Shown here piece after piece: positions 1 to 13,050 of a stretch of 64,000 nucleotides of DNA. Each line of letters starts with the position of its first letter. The first letter of the stretch is position 1. The position numbers were made by a program, and so were the translations under genes. Under the pieces are notes generated by a model that saw nothing but the letters and a program-made list of their open reading frames with translations, was not told the DNA's origin and made no database searches. Source of the stretch: Channallabes apus (taxonomy: Eukaryota > Chordata > Actinopteri > Siluriformes > Clariidae); NCBI GenBank assembly GCA_030522415.1, contig CM060106.1, forward strand, positions 31,196,485 through 31,260,484, written 5' to 3'.

Positions 1-525
1 AAATATTCTGATGAGATTCTGGTCCATGTGGACATCATGCAATTCCTGTACATTTTTCACTTTCATACTGTAAATCTCCCAGTCTATCACAACTCCGAGG
101 TGCTCTATTGGAGTCAGATCCGGGAAGGCAAATGAAGAACCTTGAATTAATTTTAATGTTCATGAAATCAGATCAGACTGAAGGAATGCACATGGTCAGC
201 GATGATACGAGAGTGTATGAAGAAGACATTCCCCACACCCTTACACCACCTCCACAAGCTTGGACTGCTGACACAAGACAGGTTGGCTCCATGAAATCAT
301 ACTGTTCATACCAAATTCTGACCCTTCCGTCTGGGTTCCTCAGAAGAAATTAAGATTCATCAGAGCCGGTTCCTTTTTTCCAGTCTTCAGCTGTCCGGTT
401 TTGGTAAAACTGTGTTCAATAAGTGTAAAATTTTCTTTCCAAACTGCCGGGGGAAGGGGTAGGATTAAAAAAAAATATATATATTCAGATAGAATCTTAA
501 ATTAGCAGTTTGTGTGAGTGTGTGT

Positions 526-539
<14 letters not shown>

Positions 540-556
<17 letters not shown>

Positions 557-697
557 CTAGACTTGGGGCATGAGGCAGGCCAATTAGCCTAATCTGCATG
601 TCTTTGGACTGTGGGAAGAAACTGGAATATCTGGAGGAAACCCACCAAGCATGGGAACTTGGACCCTGGAGGTGCAAGGCGACTGTGCTAAACACTA
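540..697 (-). repeat. truncated SINE copy (same family)
   Basis: The family core (AATCTGCATGTCTTTGGACT, then ACCCACCAAGC) and the head (CCCTGGAGGTGCAAGGCGAC) are recognisable, with the tail end lost in a (TG)n/(G)n tract. Confidence 0.7.
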
Positions 698-756
698 AGT
701 CAATTATTTAAAATATAAAGAACATGCAAAGAAAATGCAGCACAATTAATCATTCA

Positions 757-1108
757 TTCATTCATTCATCTTCTATACCGCTTTATCCTGTGTTCAGGGT
801 CGCGGGGGACCTGGAGCCTATCCCAGGAGACTTCGGGCACTAGGCGGGGTACACCCTGGACAGGGTGCCAATCCATCGCAGGGCACACACACATACACAC
901 ACTCACACACCCAATCACACACTACGGGCAATTTAGGAACGCCAATTAACCTAACCTGCATATCTTTGGACTGTGGGAGGAAACCGGAGTACCCGGAGGA
1001 AACCCACCAAGCACGGGGAGAACATGCAAACTCCATGCACACAGAGACGGGAATCGAGCCTGGCCGGGGAATCGAACCCAGACCCTGGAGGTGCAAGGCG
1101 ACAGTGCT
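757..1108 (-). repeat. tRNA-derived SINE copy
   Basis: On the minus strand the head carries tRNA-like A and B boxes (GGTTCGATTCCCCGGCC is the B-box region), then CTCCCCGTGCTTGGTGGG and the tail GGATAAAGCGGTATAGAAG plus (ATGA)n. Same family as the copies at 8437, 39355, 43363, 48394 and 56529. Confidence 0.85.
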
Positions 1109-1626
1109 AACAATTAATCAGAATATTGCTATTATACATACTGTATTACCCAGCCCTGGTTTCTCCCATCTCTTCATAGTCATTCAGTTGTATTAAGCAG
1201 ACAGCCAGATGTTGTGTTTCATATCACATGGCAATTAAACGAGGTGCCTAGTGTCTAACAAGTCACACTGTTGTGGCTGCATTCATGATTGTTGCAGCTG
1301 CAGCTGTCATGTGAGGGGAGAAAAAAAGGACTCCTTTTTGGTCGCAGTTATTTCAAGAGATTCAACACAGCTAACATTATGAACTTGTCCTTAAAACTCA
1401 ATGTCAGTATGTGGAACCAAGATATGTTTTAAGACGGATGCAGGTTTTCTTTGTAGTTTTTAACATATGCTTTGTTGAATAAACCATTACTTACTGGTAA
1501 TTTCTTATACATTTCTACAAGCCTGCTAAATGTAAAACATGGTGCTCCTTGTATAGAATTAAGTTTTTACTCTTAAAACCAAAGCTCTAAGAACAAACCA
1601 TTAGTTATGAATGTTCTTCTTTTTAC

Positions 1627-1749
1627 CTCATGGTTGAGAAAGCCAGAAGGCCAAAGAAAATTGTGTGTAGGAGGTTGTAGGCAACATCTGGGCGCATACG
1701 GAACTCCATCTCCTCTGGCACTCCAGATGCTCGTCCAGCTTCAAATTCT
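1627..1749 (-). CDS. dpy19l3: dpy19l3 exon 13 (residues 441-481; last exon in window)
   Basis: The exon is 123 nt with acceptor GATTTAG and donor ATGAG|GTAAAA. It encodes REFEAGRASGVPEEMEFRMR, then PDVAYNLLHTIFFGLLAFST and M, with the Arg split into the next exon off the window. The human counterpart reads LKPETAYNLIHTILFGFLALSTMR. The Glu-rich linker before PDVAYN differs from human, as expected for a loop. Confidence 0.93.
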
Positions 1750-4700
1750 CTAAATCAGACAAGGAGGCAAAATATACTGTATACAGTATACACATTTATA
1801 TAAAAAAAAGGTATCATAAAGAAGACAATAATTAAGTAATTCTATAACGGATGCCATTTAGACAATGGCTGCATATATTTTTCTTTTGATTAGGTTGATT
1901 TTTTTTTTATCAAGAATTTACATTCAACCTGTACTTTTAGTAACAAGTTTGTATCACCTGTACCAAAAAAAAAAAATCAATTGAATAATCCTCCTTTTAT
2001 GACCTTCAGGACATTCAGACAATGCGAATACCTGCTGAGCATTTGATTTATGGAATATTGCAAATATATTAGGAATATAATAGGAGTGAATATCTTCCAT
2101 TTAACAGGGTTTTGTGCGATGCAACTAAAAATATAGCCTGCTTCATAACCTATAATAGATGACTCATGGAAAATGAGATGTTAAATATATTCACACATTA
2201 ATGCAAAAAAAATATTACAATTTTGAAAGCATTTTAATGAGTTTGTTTCAAGGTTAAATGTAGCTATGTATTAGTACTGTATGTTACCTCTTATTTATTT
2301 GATGCATGAACATACAGTAGGTTGTTATAAAGAACACTTTATCTATATTTATAATGTCTTTTTTCTTACGTGCATTAACTGTACATGCAGTATCAATGGG
2401 ATGCAGATGGTATCCCAATCATGGAATCTCCCACAGAATAGGGATTATTCATCAGTGTTAATTACAGATAAGAGAACATACAATAGATAAAACACAGTCT
2501 ATGAACAAAGGCTTGTGTGAAATCTATTCAGTACTCAGATCACAACACTAGAATAAGGAGCCAGTTCAGAGGATTGACTGCACTCTACCATTCCTAAGAT
2601 TTCTCCATTATAAACTTTCCTTGTTTTATGTAGAAGCATAGAACAGTGTTTTTCTATCAGAAAAACTGAGTAAATGTTCTACATGGGTTCTTATGGGTAT
2701 TTATTAAAATTTTATGGCTCAGGTTCCCCAAAGGATCCAAATACAATTCGACCATTCTTCGATTACGATTCAATTCAGTCTTCTTAAATCCCAAAGAAAC
2801 CATGTGCTAAACTTTTTTTTGTGTGTGTGTTAATGAAAAGTCACCTGTGTTTAGAGGGTTATGTTGTTTTGTGTTAGAGACAATACATACTGTATAAAGC
2901 ATAAGCTATAAAACATAAGAATGCTTTTGTCTGTACATTGCTCAGAACTCGAGAGCTCTTTCAGTGATATCTTTAAGTTTCTTACACTGGAGCATCCGAA
3001 ACCAGTCTCAGAAGATTTTCTGCCTGAAGTTAAACCTGCGTCATTAATGAAATCAAAATGTCCAGTAGAAGTGAATGTGAGTATGTGAAGGTATGTGCCA
3101 GACTATGTCATAGTATATAGCGTTTTTTTTTCTTCTAATTTAGCATTCATTTTAATCACCTCGAGATGATCGTGGCCTGCCGAGTATGCAGAAGACATAG
3201 AACGACAAAATCTTTAAGAAACAGAAACGGAAGCGCGACACATCACAGCTTACTCCAAAAAAGGAAACTAGACTATGAAAAGTGAACCCTCAAAGATGTA
3301 CAGACAGATCAAAGTATGTTTATTCTTCCTGCAGGAAGTTTTAAAACCAGATTGTCTCATATGTTCTAAAATCATGGGGGTAATAAAAACCAATAATCTG
3401 GAACAACGCTATGAGTTAAAACACAGGTCGTTTGGCAAACATATCAATAGAAATTCGAGGTGAGGGCATGTAAAATATCTCAACTGAGAGCCCAGTGTTA
3501 TGCGCTAAAATATCTCCCTGGCACAGAAACAAAAGTCAGAAATTCTGTCTAGCCAGTTTAGAGTGATTTAAAATTAGGTTGCAAAATTTTATCACGCTGA
3601 AATGGCTGGACAAAATTTCTGACTTTTGTTTCTGCACCATAAGTAAAGTCAAAATGTGGAATAAAAGCAATATTCTAAACAGTTATGTGCCAGATTTAAT
3701 AATCTACTAGCTACTAATAAGCAATATTATTAAGAATATTTTTATTGTGAATTTGAACATGCTGGAGTAATTTTAGGACAAAACTTTATCTTTATCTTGA
3801 TCTACTTATTCAATTTCTCATCTGTGATTCAATCTCTGATTGCCCAAACAGGGAGTGTATTTATTTGGCTGATGACAAAGAAGTACAACTTAAAACCAGG
3901 TGTAAGATACTTAACCTTAAATAACTGTATTTCTTTGTATTAATAAGTAAGGCAGAGAGTTGTGCCATAAAGAAGACAGGAAGACGTGGGCTTCAACCTA
4001 AAATAATAATATCACTGATTACATTAAAGTTGATCAGTTTACTTTATTTATAGCTATAACCTATTAATTTCTAAAAACTCTTTTTTTTGCCAATGATAGA
4101 TATTTATGCTAGATTTAAAATAATAATAATAATTTTTAAAAAGTGCATCAGGTTACTTGACAGAACAACCAGGGTATCACACGTGTACTCCGAAAACATC
4201 ACTGCAGTCGACTGCATCTTGTTGAACTGCTGCTACACTCCATTAGAAAGCAGAAGGAAGGCTATACTTTTGAGCTCAGATCTGATTGCCTAGTGTCGCT
4301 ATGATTAATGCGAGAGAGCAAGTATGCCACTCTATTCATCTGCTCCCAAGACTCAGCCCAAATTCAAACTTGTGATTTTCAGACGATTGGGCGAACACTT
4401 TTCTATTTCGCCACTCAGGATTCAGTGCACATTTGGCACGGAATTGGCTATATGTAAGGTGGATTGGGTCTAGTTGAAAACCGGATGATTCTGGGCACAG
4501 AATCATTGGTGCATGTTTATCCAAAAAAATAACATTGCAAAACAAAATATGTACAATTTGGCAGTTTGGAGGAAATGGATTTTTACAAAGGATTACAATA
4601 AGTCTTAAAAACTGGTATATATTTGTACTGTCACAATGCTGTCAGTTTGTTTTGGTTATATAGGTTTTAATTATTTTATTGTTTTGCAAAATGCTATAAA

Positions 4701-5083
4701 TCTACTGTACACAATGCAATGGGCATATATGAGAGTTGTTGGAAAGAAGAACTTTTAAATTACAAAAAAAAATTAAAGATCATACGAACCATTTAAAACA
4801 GTACTGAAAGCACCCATACAACTTTGGCAGTTGAAAACCTTTTAAAAGCCAAAAAATGCTGTTTAAGTCATTTTGCAGTAAAACCCTTTAAATATACTGT
4901 ACTGTTGTGGCGCAAATAAAATATGAACCATCTCATCAGTTTCATGGTTATGATTTGTAAATCTCCTAGCTGAAGGCTCATCATATCAGAGGCCTGCAAG
5001 AAATATGAGCTTGTATTTTCTTATCTAGACTCATTTTTCTAGCATCTTTAAAACAGCATTGACAAAAGCAGAATGACTGGACA
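1750..5083 (-). other. dpy19l3: dpy19l3 intron, mostly unique AT-rich sequence
   Basis: Apart from the fold-back at 3519-3639 I see no exon-like frame or element ends. A short region near 2720-2800 (ATACAATTCGACC, ACGATTCAATTC) may be a decayed hAT terminus. Confidence 0.7.
3519..3639. repeat. fold-back element (37-bp arms)
   Basis: Arms 3519-3555 and 3603-3639 are inverted copies with 33 of 37 matches (core AGAAACAAAAGTCAGAAATT) and a 47-nt spacer. Size and shape fit a tiny MITE. No target duplication assigned. Confidence 0.7.
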
Positions 5084-5485
5084 TACAGTGGTTTACAAAA
5101 GTATTCGGCCGCCTTGAACTTTTCCACATTTTGTCGCATTACAGCCACAAACATGAATCCATTTTATTGGAATTCCACGTGAAACACCAATACAAAGTGG
5201 TGTACACGTGAGAAGTGGAACGAAAATCATACATGATTCCAAACATTTTTTACACAAAAATAACTGAAAATCGGGGTGTGCGTAATTATTCAGCCCCCTT
5301 TGGTCTGAGTGCAGTCAGTTGCCCATAGACATTGCCTGATGAGTGCTAATGACTAAATAGAGTGGACCTGTGTGTAATCTAATGTCAGTACAAATACAGC
5401 TGCTCTGTGACGGCCTCAGAGGTTGTCTAAGAGAATATTGGGAGCAACAACAACATGAAGTCCAAAGGACACACCAGACAGGTCA
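5084..5485 (+). mobile_element. Tc1-like left-end fragment
   Basis: It begins TACAGTGGTTTACAAAAGTATTC and runs through an untranslated leader to the transposase start (ATGAAGTCCAAAGGACACAC at about 5455). It then breaks off at about 5485. No right end is visible nearby, so it is a truncated copy. Confidence 0.7.
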
Positions 5486-6026
5486 TGTATACTTGACCTG
5501 TATACTCCCACTGCATACTTTATTCTTTGGATGACAAAGTTAAGCAATAGAAGGTAACTGTTGTTGGTCACATCAGATTTAATTTAGTACAAATAAGTTG
5601 TTGCATCAGATAGAAAAGCAATCATCACTTGAAGGGAAAACATGAAACATAATACACTGTCAGTACTGTTTTTCATTTGAGAAACAAAGCTAGTGCTACA
5701 ACAAAAAAAAAATTACTCTGTGCATTTTTTTGATCTCTTCATTGTAGTGGATTGTTTTATAAAAATTAAACTGCTGAATGAATGTCATACGTAAATATTA
5801 TCCACCAGAAAAAAAATCAATAATTCTGAGTTGTATTTTATGGGGTGGTTCCATTAATGTAAAATACAATACACATACTGTAAAGTGTTATGTACTGAAA
5901 AGCAAAACGTTCATTGCACTGCTCTTATTTTGCTTTGTCCCTTCAACAGGACACAATCAGTATTAAAAAAAATCTAAATCATTTCTTATTATCTGTAAAT
6001 AATGAAAAATGTGTTTATCTGGGTAC

Positions 6027-6185
6027 CTTAGATTGGTGAGAGCAGCAAGTGCCAGCACGATGACGAGTATCGAGAGTGTACAGAGGTAAGGGTACAGCAG
6101 CAGAGTAGCAGCTAAACGATCGAACGTGTCCAACGGCAACAAGCCAAACGCCTCCTCACACAGATAAAGACTGGCATCAAAATCT
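6027..6185 (-). CDS. dpy19l3: dpy19l3 exon 12 (residues 388-440)
   Basis: The exon is 159 nt with acceptor TTTCCAG and donor CTAAG|GTACCC. It encodes RDFDASLYLCEEAFGLLPLD, then TFDRLAATLLLYPYLCTLSI and a hydrophobic run. The DFDANLYLCEEAFGLLP block is diagnostic for the DPY19 family. The following helix is LVIVLALAAL. Confidence 0.95.
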
Positions 6186-6433
6186 CTGGAAAAATAGAAA
6201 CAGGACAATGCACGCACATTCCATTTTACCCAAATACATACACCATGGGGCTTTAATGGCACCTTGAGAAATAAATAATAATGATAATTATTCTATAGGT
6301 TTTATTTCATGTACTCATGAACATCAAGTTATAATTTAGTCCTCAATATTATGTACAAAGCATTCAACACATTTACATTTAGGCATTTGGCAGACTCTCT
6401 TATCCAGAGCGACTTACACATCAATAATGTGAT

Positions 6434-7095
6434 TAAGGCCACGCCCACACAAAGCCGGGTATTTTTAAAAATTGAGATTTTTATCCTTTTTTTTTTTTTA
6501 AATGATTCTGTCCACATTGTTTTTAAAAATATCTTCGTTTACATGAAAACGCAAAACTACCCTGTTAAGTGCTGTTAGGAGCATCCTTAGTCAACAGCGG
6601 GCCAGTCAGAACTAGACAAAACATCATTACCGGTTGCGCTTTGTAGTAGTGATGGAAAATTTGAATCATTTTAGTGACTCAGTTCTTTGAATCTGGTTTA
6701 GCAAAATGAACAAATCATTTAGTTCAAAAATAAAATAAAATGTTAAATTTTTAATAAACAGACCCCCAACACGTATACATACCCAATTTTTGGCTATAGT
6801 TCTATTAATGAAAATATTACAATGCAGCTAAGGACATATTATGATAAACAGAATGAGCAGCTCACCTCTCATATCTTCTGGTCCTAATCATTAATCATTC
6901 ATTCTTTTGTCCCTTGACTCTCATAGACTCTATACAGTGCATTACACAGAAAACAGAATTGAGCGGTTCTTTGCATGATTCTTCTAGTCCGAGTTTCCAA
7001 CGACCAAAACTGTGTTGGAATGTGGATGAAAGGCCAAAACCACAGATAAACATCATAGTTTTTAAAGATACCAAGCTATGTGTGGACATGGCCTA
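6434..7095. mobile_element. MITE with TAAGGCCACGCCCACACAAA-type ends
   Basis: Left TAAGGCCACGCCCACACAAA and right (inverted) TAGGCCATGTCCACACATAG, followed by similar GGTATTTTTAAA-like sequence, form imperfect inverted ends. It contains a second repeat motif (GTAGTGATGGAAAATTTGAA, about 6644). No coding capacity. Confidence 0.5.
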
Positions 7096-7464
7096 AATCA
7101 TGACTCAGAAGGAGAAGCAGAATCTGGGGCGGGGGGTGGGGGGTTGGGTAGATAATGTAAGAGGAAAGTCATATCAAAGAAATAAATCAAAGAAACCCTA
7201 GAAATCGTAGCGCGATATGGTTATTAAACCCTGTGGGCAGGGTGTTATGTGGAAACGTTGGAATATTCAGTGAACGAGCTGATTCTTTTGCGTTTCCGAT
7301 GACATTTTTCATGGTAGCGAGACCTCTATAAATCACACCGAATTAATGGCTCTGTCTAGCCTCAGTGAAGAGTTGAATCTTGAATAAAACCCTGCCTTAA
7401 TGGCCCTGATTAACGCCGAAAGGTTAAAATTTACAGAAGGGGAGAATCTCAGCATAAAACCTAC

Positions 7465-7538
7465 CTTGTAGCCCCCAAGCCAAACTTAGCCTTTATGAAC
7501 TTGAAAATGTGTTCATCCGATCTCAGCTGAAGGACTCG
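7465..7538 (-). CDS. dpy19l3: dpy19l3 exon 11 (residues 364-387)
   Basis: The exon is 74 nt with acceptor AATGATAG and donor ACAAG|GTAGGT. It encodes RVLQLRSDEHIFKFIKAKFG followed by LGAT, and the split Arg continues into exon 12. Human has KILNLKSDEHIFKFLKAKFGLGATR. The acceptor after ATAG is preferred over the internal CTTCAG because it keeps the RVLQ block that human also has. Confidence 0.92.
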
Positions 7539-7984
7539 CTATCATTAGGAAAAAGAAGAAAAAAAAGTGGAAAGAGGAAAATGGGTGAGCTGAATTGAGT
7601 TATAGGAGTAGAGTTAGAGACAGGTGTACAAACAATAATTATAATTAAATGAACATAAAAAAATAAATGCAAGACAGCACTCTAGAGGCAATAATCAGAA
7701 AAACACAAGTGGGATTCAGACAATATGAGGATGATCATTACAGATAATTGTGACAATATGCTTCACTAGAAGTATCATCTTGACTTCCAACTCAATCATT
7801 AATCATGCTCGCTAATTAAAGCCAAAAGTTTTCCCTCTTGTTTCTGTTTTTACACCAGGTTTCTTGCCTCAATAATAATCCGTTATTTTATATTTAGTCC
7901 TATGGGAAATGTAGTCAAGGCAATGCTGAATAGGCGCACTTTTAAGAACATTCATAATTTTTTCAGATGAGGAAAAGCCACATA

Positions 7985-8110
7985 CAGTATACAGCATTTG
8001 GCACATTTGGCCTTATGCAGAGTGATGTCTCATTACACACGAGCAGTTAAGGGCCTTGCTTAAGGGCCCAACAATGGCAAGTTTGTCTGTTTATATCCAC
8101 CCAGTCACAG
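7985..8110 (+). repeat. common fish dispersed repeat fragment
   Basis: GCATTTGGCAC...GAGCAGTTAAGGGCCTTGCT...GGGCCCAACAATGGCA is a widespread teleost repeat core. The related fragment TTTGGCAGACTCTCTTATCC lies at 6366-6420. Confidence 0.55.
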
Positions 8111-8436
8111 GACACATGTCGAGTGAAATCAAACACATTTTACCATGGAGCAATCATTGCTCTTAATAAACATATACAATGAAGTGTTCCTTCAATCCAT
8201 TCTGAATAATGCTAACTAAATAAATACATAAATAAATAATGCTACACGAGTAGTCAGATATAGACCTATTTGCAGTTATTTAATCGCAAAAGGTTGCAAT
8301 TTAATACATATAATATACTGTACACATACTCAGGAATGTGGTAGTTTTTCAATAATGAAAGTATTTTTAAAGACTTTTGAAGTGATCAATAAATAATGAA
8401 ATAAATGAAAAATTAAATGAAATGAAAAAAAATGGA

Positions 8437-8825
8437 GGCGGCGCGGTGGTGTAGTGGTTAGCACTGTCGCCTTGCACCTCCAGGGTCTGGGTTCGATTCC
8501 CCGGCCAGGCTCGATTCCCGTCTCTGTGTGCATGGAGTTTGCATGTTCTCCCCGTGCTTGGTGGGTTTCCTCCGGGTACTCCGGTTTCCTCCCACAGTCC
8601 AAAGATATGCAGGTTAGGCTAATTGGTGTTCCCAAATTGACCATAGTGTGTGGATGGATGTGTGAGTGTGTGTATGTGTGTGTGCCCTGCGATGGATTGG
8701 CACCCTGTCCAGGGTGTACCCCGCCTAGTGCCCGAAGTCCCCTGGGAAAGGCTCCAGGTCCCCTGCGACCCTGAACACAGGATTAAGCGGTATAGAAAAT
8801 GAATGAATGAATGAATGAATGAATG
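8437..8825 (+). repeat. full-length SINE copy with target duplication
   Basis: It starts GGCGGCGCGGTGGTGTAGTG (A box TGGTGTAGTGG), has B box GGTTCGATTCC, and ends in (GAAT)n. Flanking aaaaaatgga on both sides is a 10-bp target duplication. Frames within it translate to the recurring CSPRAWWVSSGYSGFLPQ string, an artefact of the repeat. Confidence 0.88.
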
Positions 8826-9129
8826 AAAAAAATGGAGCATGTTAAAAAATTTCGCCTGCCCCCTTCCGACATTAATGCCTCGTTATGAATAGACGCACTT
8901 GATATCAACTTATAAGCGCTGTTATTGAGTCATTATTGATTTTATGCCTTATCAGTTTTTATTACCTCCTTACCTGTTCAGCAGCATTCGGCAGTCAAAA
9001 ATTCACATATAAAATGAAGATGGAAGTAATGACAAAATTAACAAAGTGATTTTAAGGAAAACCATCATGCTTAAACACGATTGAAAGATATATTACATGT
9101 TAAAGTCTGATGCACAATAGAAATGTTGA

Positions 9130-9470
9130 ACAGAAATGGTTGCACTTTTCCCAGAAGACGGTCCTGTCCTCGGCTGATGCAGACAACTGTTCTCTGAGGA
9201 CTTGTGACTTCAGGCGCTCAATAGTTCAGGATTGGAATTTCCTACAGTCTACCTGAGCCTCCAGGAACAAACTGGACTCCATTTAATTTAAACACATCTC
9301 CTGTTATACTGAACTTCCAGTCTCACATAGTATTATGCAGATCAACCCCTGCTATCCGTTTCCACCCAAATGAAGATGGGTTCCCTGTTGAGTCTGGTTC
9401 CTCTCAAGGTTTCTTCCTATTACCATCTGAGGGAGTTTTTCCTTGCCAAACATTAGGGTATTGGTTTTGT
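9130..9470 (+). repeat. dispersed repeat with GGTTCCTCTCAAGGTTTCTT core
   Basis: The core GGTTCCTCTCAAGGTTTCTT, then TTTTTCCTTGCC, also occurs at 46985-47240. Both copies share about 250 bp in the same order (GCTATC, CACCCAA.TGA, TCCCTGTTGAG). Class not identified. Confidence 0.6.
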
Positions 9471-10310
9471 GCGCATGCGACACCCCCAACCGACACACAC
9501 CTTGCCCTGCATGGCTCAGGGTCTATTAGGATATAGAAAATTACTGTACTGCAGAATCTCAAAATCAAATCACAAAATAAAAATAGAAATTAATAGCTTT
9601 AAAATATGTACACACATTTAACTGTGCAGTCAAATAAAGTGATGCTAGGCATGAAAACTAAAAATATTAATAATAACTGGAGAAAGTACAGTCAAAGGAG
9701 ATTCATTATTGATACAAAAGAAGGAGAAAAAAATTATAATAAAGATCTAGAATATAAAGTGGGATTGTTCTGTATGTACTGTATGATTGTGAATCTCTCA
9801 CAAAATTCTATTAATCATGTTTATTAGCTTTTAGTGCCTTATAAATATTAAAAGTGCCATATGGTTAAATTCAATGCCAATATGTTAGTCATTATAAATA
9901 CTGACATGTACTGAACAGTATTTCTCTCTTTTGATAATACTATATCACTCCTCACACTGTTTTAAAGCAGGTGTATCTGCATGCAGCTTTTTCGTCTGAT
10001 TGATGTCTTCGCACAGCTGTAAATGTGTTAATTACAACGGGATTACGTAAATATTCTTTTTCTTCACTTGGAGAGAACAAAGTGGAGCCAGCTTTGATAA
10101 TCCCTTGTTTCTCTTTGCAAGTGTTTTTATAAATTAAATGATATTATAGTCCTCCCGACTGAATGGTGGTAGTGGACACCCCTAAATTTTGGAGAAACAT
10201 CGGGGGACTGGTAGAGACCGCAATTACTTCAGATTCTAAATCGGGAGAGGTTGGTAGCTAATTCGGCTCAGTGAAATGAGGGCCTTAGCAAACATCCCCT
10301 TAATTCTATC

Positions 10311-11138
10311 TAGGGCTGCAACAACTAAACGATAAAATCGATAATGAAATTTGTTGTGAACGAATGCCGTTATCGATTAGTTAGGCTGCTCACATTATTG
10401 AGGCGTGCGACCACAAGATGCACAAATACACACACAGATACACAGTCGCTCGCGCAATGGAGGTTACAGAAGCGTTTGCAGGAAAAAGCGCGCACCCCAA
10501 GTCCTCCAAGGTATAATCGGGCGTTAAAATCGATCGTTTTTCTGCCAGTCGTAGTGTCCGGTGAGTGCGGATGAAGCGCTGAGGGTTTTCTACACATAGG
10601 AGTCAGTGAGAGAGTTCACATGGGCTTTGGGGACGTGCGTTTGTCCGGCTGCGCGGTTATACGGTGTCAAAAAAAAAAAAACGTTGCATGCAGCTTTTTC
10701 TTTGCGTTCAAATCCCAACGAACACGAGGAAAACACTTCTAGTGCGTTTTCTTCACGTTCATTTTACATTTCGGAGGACCAGATATATCCCATCATCCTA
10801 CAGGCTATACAGAGGGAAATGCGGGAAAAGGGCAAAATAAACAGAGTGAACCCAGTAGCGGCGAGTTTTTTTCTCTCCCCACGTCGCCATATTACGAGAA
10901 TGTCTAGTATAGTATAGCAAAATGGTCTATATATATGTTTTTTTTTATTGAGACAACTAAAAAAAGGATAAAATACACGAGAGGATCGAAATAATGTATA
11001 AACCGTGAAAATGATCTAGTAGACACTTCAATTAAAAATAATAATCTGTAAGTCTATTCTTCTTAAGTTGAATTAACTTAAGAGAATTTAAAATTGAAGT
11101 CATTCTTAATAACTGAATGTCAGTGTATTTTATTTTAA

Positions 11139-11221
<83 letters not shown>

Positions 11222-11681
11222 TGTAAACTTGCCATCTGCAATTATTGTTAAAAACAAAAATGTTGATGTACATAAAATAAGGTTTAAATGTCAAAATTAA
11301 AGATAATTAAACTATGTGTCTATTGCATTTTTTTAAAGTTTCCTTTTATACATAAATAATACCCTGATTTATGGTTTTATATAGTTAAGCAAAACATCAA
11401 ATTAAAGCTTCTAGCTTTTATCCGATAAAAGTCTAGCTTTTTATCCGATTTAATCAATATATATGTATGTAGATGGCAAGTTGTCATTGTTTTTTTTTTT
11501 TATATATATAAAAAACTTGCCATCTGCAATTTTTGTTAAAAACAAAACAAATGTTGGAATGGTTTTATATATAATTATAAGCAAAACATCAAAGTAAAGA
11601 AGCGCTTAGCTTTATTCGATTAATCGAAACAATAATCGGCCATCTAATAAATTAGCAAAATAATCGTTAGTTGCAGCCCTA
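10311..11681. mobile_element. hAT-type nonautonomous element
   Basis: Perfect 8-bp target duplication attctatc at 10303-10310 and 11682-11689. Ends are TAGGGCTGCAAC and GTTGCAGCCCTA, a common hAT terminus in fish. The interior carries a (TA)n tract (11142-11220) and a tandemly duplicated right end: AACTTGCCATCTGCAAT occurs at about 11226 and again at about 11514. No transposase frame is visible. Confidence 0.88.
11142..11220. repeat. (TA)n microsatellite
   Basis: About 39 TA units inside the hAT element at 10311-11681. Confidence 0.98.
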
Positions 11682-12948
11682 ATTCTATCATTTGTGCCAG
11701 TATTTGTTGTTAGCCTAGATAAAAACATTTGAATACATAATTGTACATTTAATAGTTATACATATGTGCAATAAGTGTCAAAATAATAAAAAATCGTGCG
11801 GCCCTGTAAATAAATAAATAAATACTATGGCAGGGCTAATGAATTTATGGGGAATAAAAATAACCTATAGCTATAGAACTTTTGCATGTTACAACTTTAC
11901 AACAACTGCCATGGTACCGCCCACTTCTGGATGGCGAAAAGGATGTTACCGGAAGCAAAACACCTTCAGCATAATTAGATGTCTATTCTTGCTAATTCAT
12001 CTTAAACACTCTGTCTTCTTAGAAGTTGTTTCTAAGTTGTTCTGAATTGCCTCTGTACACAGATAACACAAGCTACAATGCTAACTAGCTAAGAACACAA
12101 GGCTGAGTCGCAAACCCCTCTTTAATCCCTGAATAGAGACACTACAAGGACATTGTCAACTAGAATTCCATTTCCATTGAAAGTCCACCACAACATACTG
12201 CATATAAAATAAGAAGCAGAACAGAAGCTATTAATTGCTAGGTTTGTCTTATCTACTGTATGTTACCAAGCATCCTGTAAACAATTAGGTAATCAATCTT
12301 TCAGCTTTTTGGCCTTAAACCTCAATAATAATTATCAACATAATAATACATAGTATATAATAGTATTTCAATTAACAGTATTTCTGCCATCCGATATTGT
12401 GACTGACATCATGGTTGTCATGTGTCTGTAAAAGGGCAACAGTTAAGCCTGCTTGGCAGCCAGCTCAGCCTAGTTGAGCCTCTATTGTAGCTTATACTGT
12501 ACATGCGTATTTTTTTATTTTTTTTTGTTTAACTAAAAGCAGCGTATGCGACCAGAGACTAGCTTCAGGGCTCATGTTATTCTTTCATATAGTTTTCTTA
12601 TTAGAAAACAGAAAGGTCTATGATGGAAACGAGATGTTTAATTGCCAAATAGGTCATTTGTGTATTCTGTCCATAGCAAGAGCAAAACCTTTTGCACGAG
12701 CCAAAAATGATAACTACCGTATGTAATACAAGATTTCAAATTAACTTACTCGTAGCTACAGTAAACTAGTAATAATAGCCATTAAAAATTAACTGTAGTC
12801 ATCATTCCATCATGTTACTTACATAACCATTCATTTTGAAATAGGTAATTTATTTTATGAAAGTGGATCAGTTTTTAGTTGAGTAACCCTATGACAGAAT
12901 ATTTTTGCCCTGACTCTGAACAGATGTACTCCATGTCTCAGCACTCAC

Positions 12949-13050
12949 CTTGGCAGAATAATTGATGATGAGAGTTAATGTGAGCACCAGGACCGCATGA
13001 AGAGCCAGCTTTCCTACACGCACGACAAAGCCTCCTGTCTTCAGTCCCGA
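12949..13050 (-). CDS. dpy19l3: dpy19l3 exon 10 (residues 330-363)
   Basis: The exon is 102 nt, phase 0 at both ends, with acceptor TCTCAG and donor AAG|GTGAGT. It encodes SGLKTGGFVVRVGKLALHAV, then LVLTLTLIINYSAK, matching human KNLKTGSFLNRLGKLLLHLF...NNIIK. It contains one membrane helix. Confidence 0.92.

Noticed and set aside
8454..8774. ORF of 106 codons and similar ones at 818, 39373, 43638, 48457 and 56543 with a recurring CSPRAWWVSSGYSGF string
   Set aside because: They are chance frames through copies of one SINE family, in both orientations, not a protein family.
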